Of a stretch of 64,000 bases of DNA, positions 56,222 through 64,000 are shown one piece after another. Numbering within the stretch: the first letter of the stretch is position 1; each line of letters begins with the position of its first letter. Location of the stretch: the NCBI GenBank assembly GCA_948567375.1, contig OX419756.1, positions 69,604,552-69,668,551 of the forward strand, read 5' to 3'. A program made the position numbers and the translations under genes. Source of the stretch: Lunularia cruciata. Taxonomy: Eukaryota > Streptophyta > Marchantiopsida > Lunulariales > Lunulariaceae. The notes below the pieces were generated by a model that saw only the letters and a program-made list of their open reading frames with translations, was not told where the DNA came from and did no database searches.

Positions 56222-59200
56222 GACAGGAAGAGGGGGAGGTTGGACTTGAGAGGAAAAGGAAGAGGGGTTAGGAACAAAGGGTTTCAACTTGGAAACATGA
56301 AAGACAAGATGGATATGCATGGGACAAGGCAAGGCAAGTCGATAAGCAATAGGAGAGACAATTTGGGTGATATCAAAGGGTCCTATCCAATTAGGGTCAA
56401 GTTTACAAACTTGGGTATCAAGTGGGAGGAGGAGGTTACTAGAGGATAACATGGCTTTATCATCAACTTCAAAGGTGAGATCATGATGATGGTGGTCCGC
56501 ATATTGTTTTTGGCGATTCTGAGCAACAAGGAGGTGAGACTTGGCTTGTTGGAGAGATTGGGATAAAGTGGTCAAGAATGTGTAAGTATGAGGAACTTGA
56601 GATGAAGGGGGAGCAAGAAGAGAGTCTGGAACAAGTGGATCTTGGCCAAAATTGTAGGCAAATTTTGCAGCTACAAGACATTTGTCCCAATTGGTATGGT
56701 GGACAACGACATGCAACATATCCTCCAATGTAAAATTTGCACCTTCGGTTTGTCCATCAATTTGAGGATGATAGGCCATGGACAAAGCAGACTTGGTGCC
56801 AAGTATCTGGAAGAGTGCTTGCCAAAACTTCTCGGTAAATCAAGGATCACGGTTGGAGATGAGTACATGTGGCATTCCATGATGCTTGAAGACATTGTCA
56901 AAGTAGATTTGCACTAAGGTTGGATCATCCACGATATCACAAGTTGGTGCCAAGTGGATTTGCTTACTAAGCTTATCCACAAACACCACGATTGCGGTGT
57001 ATCCTTGTTTTTTCTTTGGCAAGGATGTGATGAGATCCAAGCTCACATGCTCCTAACAAGCGGATGGAACAGCCAGTGGTTGAAGGAGTCCACTCGGCTT
57101 CAAGTTGCTGGCCTTGTTACGGTGGCAACTCTCACACAATCAAACAAATTCTTGAACATATTATGTCGTGTTGGGTCACCACCATTGATGTTGGAGGGTA
57201 CCCAAGGTCTTGTCCACACCCATGTAACCAGCGATGGGTAAATCATGGGCTTCTTGGAAGCACACAAGTCAAAGATCACCTTTAGCTGGAACATAGATCC
57301 GGTCTTCATGGAATAGAAGTCCCTCCTTGATGGTGAAGGTGTTGTACTCCTTATCACATGCCGTAAGGCGACTATGTACCATTTGGAAGAAGGGATCTTG
57401 GTGTAGAGCTAACTGAAACTTGTTTTGGGCCTTGGAGTCAATTGATAGTGTTGAAATTGCCGCTGTGATGAGAGGAAGACACTTCAGATCAGGTCATCGT
57501 GATAAAGCATCAGTGATGACATGGAACCAACCTGATTTATACTCAAGTTTGATGTCATATAGTTGGAGTTGTTCCTCATGTCAATGATGTTGACTCTTCA
57601 TGTGTTCCAAGTGTAAGGTCTGCAACTATGGTTTGTGATCAGTTTGCATGATCACTTGTTTCCCCAAGAGGTAATGCCTCCATACCTTGGTGGCGTATAC
57701 CATTGCAAGTTTCTTTTCAATCTCGAGTAGAGAAGTTTTTTTCAGCCATATTGAGTAGGTGAGACACAAAGGCAATGGGATGGAGTCCATCTGGAAATTC
57801 TTGTTGCAGCACGGCTCCAATTGCAAAGTTAGAAACATCAAAATCAACCACAAAGGGCAGTTGAGGATCATATGGTTTAAGAATGGGTCTTGAAGACACC
57901 ATATGCTTTAACTTCTGGAATGCTTCTTCATGTTGGGCGGTCCAATGGAAGCTCAAGTCTTTCCCAAGAGGTCAGTCAATGATGCAACCACATGAGCATA
58001 ATAATGGATGAACCATTGGTAAAAACTAGCCAATCCATTGAATGCTCGTACTTCTGTAGCATCCTTTGGGGTAGGCCAATCAGTAATGGCCTTGATCTTC
58101 TCTTCTTCCATCTTGATCCCCTCTAAGGAGATCTTATGACCCAAGAAGATAACCTCCTTTGGCCAAAAGGCGCACTTTGACTTCTTGCAGTAAAATTTCC
58201 ATTATAGTATTAGGACTTCTCGCACATGGCTCACGTGTTTTGCCTCTATCTTATTATAAATTAAGATATCATCCAAGAACACCATCACGGACCAATCCAA
58301 TAGTCCATCCAACACCCGATGCATCTGATCCATGAAGATGGCCGGAGCATTAGTGAGTCCGAAAGGTAGAACTCTCCATTCAAAATGCCCATACCTTGTA
58401 CAAAGGGCAGTCTTTTGCACATTCTCTCTCTCAATAGGAATTTGCCAATAGCCACTACAAAGATCCAACTTGGAAAATTAGCATGCTCCGCTTAGTTGAT
58501 CAAGCAAGTCATCGATCCGAGGCAAGGGATATGCATTCTTCACGGTTTGCTTATTGAGCCCACGATAATCAATATAGAAACTAAGTCCTCTATCCTTCTT
58601 TGGAACAAATAGTACCAATGTTCCCCAAGGAGAGGTACTATGTCGTATGAAGTCCTTCTCCAACAACTTTGTAAGTGTTGTTTGCAACTCCTCCAACTCC
58701 TTTGGTTAGAGCCGATAGATTGGTCTACTCATTGGAGTACTCCCTAGCAATAACTTGATCTTGAAGGGCATACCTTGATCCGAGGGTAATCCCTTTTGCA
58801 GATCATCCGGAAACACATCCGCAAGCTCCTTAACTATATGATCAACCATTGCTTGATGAGGCTCTTGGTCCCCCACAGATTGGTCTTGTGCAATCGGCTT
58901 GATCCACACCGCAAATAGAGACTTATCTTCCTCTAAAGCTTGCTCTATGGTTGCTTTACTAACAAACTTTCCTTCTAGGGGCTCATCTCTCTTCCAAGCT
59001 TGCTCCATGGTTGCCTTCTTGGCAAACTTCCCATCTTGGAACTCCACTTCCTTCAAGGTTTGCTCTATGGTTACCTTCTCGACAAACTTCCTATCTCGGG
59101 ACAGACTATTCTTAGGTGTCTTACTCAGAGCTACCAGACAACCTAATTAGAAATTCCTACCTTGGTGTTGTACTTAAATTTGGTGTCGGGTCCAATCAAA

Positions 59201-59480
59201 TTGAACCTTATGACGTTTAAGCCAAGGTAGACCCAGAATGATATCATAGTGTAAAGGTGTCACTACAAACCTCATACACTCCTTCCCAATCTTAAAGATA
59301 ACCGGATGCGAGGTGCAAAATGCATAACCCTTTCTACCATCTGCCATCATCAAACTACTTCCAATCACTTGCTTGATAGGAATACCCAATTTCTTTGCTA
59401 CTTGCATAGACATGCAATTCTATGCACTTCCAAAATCAACCAAAATCCTACAACCCAGATTAGATACCATACCTTGCAAG
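56222..59480 (-). pseudogene. pol: Pol of B (protease to integrase)
   Basis: Read on minus. Protease 59174-59413 (YDIILGLPWLKRHKVQFDWT), linker repeats 58900-59056, RT 58202-58700 ([31 protein letters not shown]). RNase H lies at 57626-57956 (FVVDFDVSNFAIGAVLQQEF) and the integrase zinc region at 57060-57357. The core is at 56840-57046 (SLDLITSLPKKKQGYTAIVV) and the C-part at 56222-56785 (YHPQIDGQTEGANFTLEDM, KPFVPNPSSFSSQVQPPPLP). It contains several frameshifts and stops. The chromodomain is displaced to 50373-50615 by C. Confidence 0.92.
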
Positions 59481-60470
59481 TGAAGCAAACTTGCATAGGT
59501 CAAGCTTTCAATCCCATTGGGACTAATCATGCTCCGAGTAGGCGGCTCAAAATCTCCTATTAGGATTACTTGTTTCCCTTATCATCCGCTCCACAACCTC
59601 CACTTGGGCAACTTGTTGAGATCGTCCATTCTTGAGTGGACATTCAGCAATGCAATGCCCCAACTGACAACAATAAAAACAACCACCATTTTGTCACAAT
59701 TTCTCCCTATCTGCCGTGCCAAGTGGTCTTCTTTGAATTGCATCAATCTCCATTGGTGCTGGCTCCTCCACTTGTGTGTAGTGTATTGGTAGGCTTTGTG
59801 GAGGTCAAGGTTGAGACCAAGTTGTTGCCACTAAGGAATCAAAATGTTTGGCCAACCGCATGGCTTCCTCCAAGTGTTGTGACTCTTGCATGGTTACCTC
59901 TAATTTGGTTCTTGTCTTCAAGCCCTTCACAAATCAATCCAAAGCTTCACCTTCCAAAATATATGGAATTTGCATGATGGTGTTTTGGAACTACGTGATG
60001 TAAATTTTTACAGAGCCAATCTATTTCAACTCTGCCAACTTATCACATGTAGCTTGTGTGGCATTTATAGCTTGGAACCGACTAATTATTGCACTCTTGA
60101 ATTTTGCCCATGTCAAAATTGGTGCAACTATTTTTCATTTGGCTCACTCCATTGGGAATCTCTACCATAGCTTTGCTACTCTGTCCAATTGTCTAGAAGC
60201 CAAGAGAATCTGTTTTTGCTCATCTTGTAGATTGGTAACTTCAAAATAACATTCACAATCAAATACAAAATTCTCCATTGCACCCGAGAGATTCTTGCCT
60301 TCAAATACCTTGGGTTTAGGGAATTTGATCCAATCTTCTCCTTCTTGAATTGGTATTCTCTCCACCTGCTCTTGTCGTGGAAGATCCCGTTCATCCAACA
60401 ATCGAGTAAGGTGCTTGATTTGTTGTTGCAAGGATAACATCAGGTATTGCCGCTATGGTTGCTACTCTAT
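59481..60470 (-). pseudogene. gag: Gag of B
   Basis: 60162-60440 on minus gives LQQQIKHLTRLLDERDL and KFPKPKVFEGKNLSGAMENF, parallel to C gag. The zinc-knuckle region near 59660-59700 is mutated. The frameshift site is preserved as GGGAAAC (complement of 59572-59578), but its stem (complement of 59556-59564 and 59534-59542) has only seven of nine pairs. Stop codons follow at the same place as in C. Confidence 0.85.
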
Positions 60471-60714
60471 CACACCACTCCCAATCTATTTAATTTATTA
60501 ACACATAGAAATAGCACGTCCACCATTCTCCATAAGTTACAACCGGAAGCACCAAGGGTTCCTTAGATATGGTGATCATATGCAGAGAATCTTATCCAAA
60601 CTACGATGTGATGAACTGTGTGAAAAAATGTTTGGGTAGTATTTGGACGCAAAAATCCTTATGGCTTGGTGGAAGTGGATTTGGTGGTCCATAAATTTCA
60701 TCCATCTCATTTTT

Positions 60715-60726
60715 GCTCTAATACCA
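60715..60726 (-). other. Primer-binding site of B
   Basis: On minus TGGTATTAGAGC, one transition from the initiator-Met site of C, one base from the 5' LTR. Confidence 0.85.
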
Positions 60727-60727
60727 A

Positions 60728-61094
60728 TGTAAAAGACCAAATCTGAGGAGAGAAATAGGAGAATAGAAACTCAAATTGGGACACTTGAATGAGGGAAAAC
60801 TCCAAATGCCTAGCATGAGCTTTGGCCTTGGTGTTTATAGGTAGCATACAAGGCCCTTGAGAAGCTTCTCAAGAAGCTTCCTTCTAGAAGCCGCTTACTT
60901 GGCGTGCAAGCTAAGCTAGTTGGAAGCTTCTAGAAGCTTCCTTCTAGAACCTATTTACTTGGGGTGCAAGCTAAGCTATCCGGGAAGTTTCCCAAGAAGT
61001 TTCCTAGATACTTCTAAAATATTCTAGGCTAATTTGTCTTATGTGCTACTTTTTAAGCTTGACTAACTTCATCGCTAAACTCCATATTGTTATA
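60728..61094 (-). repeat. 5' LTR of B
   Basis: TGTAAAAGACCAAATC to ATATTGTTATA, 367 bp, shorter than the 3' LTR by internal gaps. A perfect four-unit heat-shock element GAAGCTTCTAGAAGCTTC is at 60923-60940. AAGAG (61095-61099) follows as target duplication. Confidence 0.87.
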
Positions 61095-61099
61095 AAGAG

Positions 61100-62128
61100 T
61101 GCTTGCCAAAATTTTCCAAAGAAACAAGGATCATGGTCAGAGATGGGTACACAAGGCGCCCATGATGCTTGAAGACATTGTCAAAGTAGATCTATGCAAA
61201 TGTTGGAGCATCCATGGTATCAATGGATTTGCTTACTAAGCTTACCCACAAACACCATGATTGTTATGTGACATTGCTTTGTCTTGGACGAGGATGTGAT
61301 GAGATCTAAGCTCATGTGTTCCTAACAAGCATATGGAATAGGGAGTGGTTGAAGGAGTCCACTTGGTTTTTGGTTGTTGGCCTGGTTGCATTTGCAGCTC
61401 TCACAAGATTGAACAAACTCTTGAACATCTCATGCCATGTTGGGCCACTACCATTTTCACTAGAAGGAGTCCGCTTAGTTTTTGGTTGTTGGCCTAGTTG
61501 CTTTTGCAGCTCTCACAAGATTGAAAAAACTCTTGAACATCTCATGCCATGTTGGGCCACTACCATTTTCACTAGAAGGAGTCCGCTTAGTTTTTGGTTG
61601 TTGGCCTAGTTGCTTTTGCAGCTCTCACAAGATTGAAAAAACTCTTGAACATCTCATGCCATGTTGGGCAACTACCATTTACACTGGATGGTACCCAAGG
61701 TCTTGTGTACACCAATGTGACTAGCAATTGGTAAGTCATGGGCTTCTTGGATGTGCACAAGTCGGAATCATCGTTGGTTGGAACATAGATCCGGTTTTCA
61801 CAAAATAGAAGTCCTTCCTCCAAGGGGAAGGTGTTATAATCCTTGTTGCATGCTGCAAGATGATCTTGTATCATCTCAAAGAAAGGATCTTGTTGTAAAG
61901 TTTTCCTAAACTCAATTTGGACTTTGGAGTCTATTGATATTGTCGTAATTACTGCCTTGATGAGAGGAAGAGACTTCAAATCAGGTTTTCATGATAGGGT
62001 ATCATGTATGATATGGAACTTGATTGGGTTTGTACTCAAGTTTGATTTCAAATAATTATAGTTGTCCCTCCCATCAATGGTATCAACTCTTCATGTGTTC
62101 CAAATGTAATGTCTACAACATGGGCTTG
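61100..62128 (-). pseudogene. A pol, integrase and RNase H boundary
   Basis: Continues the A integrase after the B insertion. The zinc-domain region holds a triplicated segment (61351-61686), then LPLIKAVITTISIDSKVQIE and LQQDPFFEMIQDHLAACNKD (61587-61979) equivalent to C 54280-54420. Interrupted at 62128 by a D solo LTR. Confidence 0.82.
61351..61686 (-). repeat. Three-copy 112-bp tandem repeat in integrase
   Basis: Units start at 61351, 61463 and 61575 with GAAGGAGTCC(A/G)CTT(G/A)G and end in CCACTACCATTTTCACTA. Units 2 and 3 are almost identical. 112 is not a multiple of three, so the frame is lost. They cover the integrase zinc-domain coding region. Confidence 0.92.
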
Positions 62129-62868
62129 TGTAAGACCAATAGCTAGACATATGATCTAGAGATGAAATTTGGTTTGCTAATATCTAGAAAGATGTTATAC
62201 ATGATATCCTTAATAGATTAGATAGAGGTATCACCAAAATAGTACTTCTACTAATAGGGCGAAAACTGAAGTAGACTTGAAAATCTTAGAACAAATAGCT
62301 AGACATATGATCTAGAGGTGAAATTTGGTTTGGTAATATCTGGAAGGATGTTGTAGATGATCAAAGAAATAGATCTAAAAGAATTATCACCAAAAGGGTT
62401 TTTTTATGAATAGGACAGAAACCAGAATATATCTCAAATCTTTAGACAATTTTGAGGGCCTAAACGGATGAAGTGGGTCTAAGAAATGTACAGAGTCTCC
62501 TCCTAGAAATGAAAAGGTTGGCCTTCCCTCCCCCCCTATTTTTCTTATCAATATCTTTCCAACTGTACCTCACCATACCATTTGTAGATTCCTACAAGAA
62601 GATTCTCTAAAGATTCTCTTTGGCCAACATTGGTTTGACCAACCAGATTGGACCTAATCAAACATGTCACCCATGTAAACATCTAGTTTGAGGGTGGAAA
62701 TCAATGACATGTCACAAATCCATGTATCTAATCCAAGGGTTATGCTTCCATTGAATGTCTATGCTTTGCTATACAATAAAGGCAAGGTGCTCCTTTGGAG
62801 CATTAGAGTTTGAGTGTAAAACTTGTGTTTTCTCTTTTATATTTGTCTACTATCCTTGGAACATTATT
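62129..62868 (+). mobile_element. Solo LTR, family D, long form
   Basis: Starts TGTAAGACC and ends near GGAACATTATT, with perfect GCTTG target duplication (62124-62128 and 62869-62873). It is inserted in the RNase H region of A (TGGGCTTG..TGATCAG is contiguous in relatives). The first 155 bp or so are repeated at about 62287 (CATATGATCTAGAGGTGAAA), as in the other long copies. Confidence 0.9.
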
Positions 62869-62873
62869 GCTTG

Positions 62874-64000
62874 TGATCAGTTCACACAATCATTTTTTTT
62901 CTCCAAGAGATAATGCCTCCATACCTTGGTGACATATAATATTGCTAGCTGTTCCCAATTTCAAGTAGAAAAGTTCTTTTTTGTTGTATTAGTCAATGAG
63001 ACACAAAGACATCTGGGACTTCTTGCTGCAACACAGCTCCAATTGCAAAGTTAGAAGCATCAAAATTAGCCACACAAGGTAGTTGAGGATCATATGGTTG
63101 AAGAATGGGTCTTGAAGACACCATATGTATTAGCTTTTGGAATGTTTCTTTATGTCTGGTGGTCCATTGAAAGCTCAAGTTCTTCCCCAAGAGGTAGATC
63201 AATGGTTTGGCCGCATGAGCATAGTAGTGGATGAACCTTCAATAAAAGCTTGCCAATCCATTAAATGCTCATACTTCTATAGCATCCTTCAAAGAAGGCA
63301 AATTAGTAATGGCCTTGATTTTCTCCTCTCTTATCTTGATCCCCTCTAATAAGATCTTGTGAGCCAAGAAGGTAACTTTCTTCTACCAAAAGGCACACTT
63401 TGACTTCTTGCAATAAAACTTCCATTGATGTAGTTGTCTTAAGACTTCTTGCAAGAGATTTGTGTGTTCTACCTCTATCTTACTATATTTAAAATATCAT
63501 CCAAGAACACTACCACATAACAATCCAATAGCCCATCCAACACCCAATGCATCTGATCTATGAAGAATGTTGGAGCATTAGTGAGCCCAGAAGCCAAAAC
63601 TCTCCACTCAAAATGCCCATACCTTGTGTAGAAGGTAGTCTTTTGTATAACTTCTTTGTCAATGGAAATCTCCCAATAGCCTCTTTGGAGATCAAACTTA
63701 GAGAAGTATCATGCACCAGTCAATTGATCAAGCAAGTCATTAATTCAAGATAAGAGATATGCATTCTCCATTGTTTGTTTATTGAGGCCATGATAATCAA
63801 TACATCAGCAAAGTCCTCCATCCTTCTTTGGAACAAATGGTACCAATGCTACTCAAGGAGATGTACTTTGTTGTATGAAATCTTTCTCCAACAACTCTGT
63901 TAGTGTTATTTGGAGCTCATCAAACTCCTTTGGTGAGAGTCAATAGATTGGTCAACTCATTAGAGTACTTCTGTGCAATAACCAATCTTGAAGGGCATAA
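62874..64000 (-). pseudogene. A pol, RNase H and RT, cut by window end
   Basis: 62993-63202 on minus gives LLGKNLSFQWTTRHKETFQK and ANFDASNFAIGAVLQQEV (RNase H). RT continues to the window end with sequence equivalent to FGLTNAP and the KDFIRH segment, broken by stops. Confidence 0.85.

Larger units (their letters stand above)
49962..61094 (-). mobile_element. Chromovirus B, inserted in A and hosting C
   Basis: A full-length minus element: 3' LTR 49962-50372, internal 50373-50615 plus 56222-60727, 5' LTR 60728-61094. The target duplication AAGAG is perfect (49957-49961 and 61095-61099). Removing B restores A (CTGGAAGAG then TGCTTGCCAAAA), which matches the uninterrupted sequence at 56808-56827. 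C sits near its 3' end. Confidence 0.93.
48612..64000 (-). mobile_element. Chromovirus A (outermost of a nest), runs off window
   Basis: The 3' LTR is at 48612-49085 and internal parts lie at 49086-49961, 61100-62128 and 62874-64000, all read on minus. It is interrupted by element B (49962-61094) and by a D solo LTR (62129-62868). The element continues beyond the window through RT toward gag. Integrase, RNase H and RT are broken by stops and tandem duplications. Confidence 0.88.

Overview
The window is transposon-dense DNA from a plant nuclear genome. It holds plant-type LTR retrotransposons (Ty3/gypsy chromoviruses with an initiator-Met tRNA primer site, and Tat/Athila-like elements with a tRNA-Asp-like primer site) and pieces of class III peroxidase genes with plant-style introns. 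Many very old element copies survive, which would suit a large, slowly purged genome such as a gymnosperm; that placement is inference. I see no bacterial genes, tRNA, rRNA or CRISPR, and no intact host gene. Family letters (A/B/C, D, E, F, H, K) are labels used only here.

Layout. 1-5.1 kb: an inverted pair of solo LTRs (family D) next to a truncated minus-strand chromovirus copy (A1). 5.1-9.2 kb: remnants of a class III peroxidase cluster (exons 3-4 of one gene, an intergenic stretch, exon 1 of the next). 9.2-23.6 kb: two decayed copies of one Tat/Athila-like family (E2 on plus, E on minus) lying tail to tail. 14.6-15.6 and 23.6-30.1 kb: two copies of a coiled-coil ORF (H), the second split by a D solo LTR and by a 3.3-kb pyrimidine-rich insertion. 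30.8-32.7 kb: another coiled-coil relic (K). 33.1-40.8 kb: a second copy of the arrangement 'D pair plus chromovirus' (A2). 40.8-43.4 kb: AT-rich DNA. 43.4-46.8 kb: a second, inverted copy of the peroxidase-flanking block, then peroxidase exons 2-3. 47.5-48.6 kb: a recent tandem duplication carrying a TATA box, then K sequence. 48.6-64 kb: a three-level nest of one chromovirus family. C (plus) sits in B (minus), and B sits in A (minus), which runs off the window end. Target-site duplications (TSDs) support each step.

The best-preserved element is C (50616-56221): 409/423-bp LTRs, primer site, gag, protease, RT, RNase H, integrase, chromodomain and polypurine tract. Its gag-pol junction carries what looks like a complete -1 programmed frameshift signal: GGGAAAC in the correct phase, a 7-nt spacer, a 9-bp stem and a 7-bp pseudoknot pairing, with the gag stop codon inside the stem. 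The diverged copy A2 keeps the same stem through paired changes. The LTRs of this family also carry perfect arrays of heat-shock elements. C is inactive: it has five premature stops, each explicable by one C-to-T change, and one frameshift.
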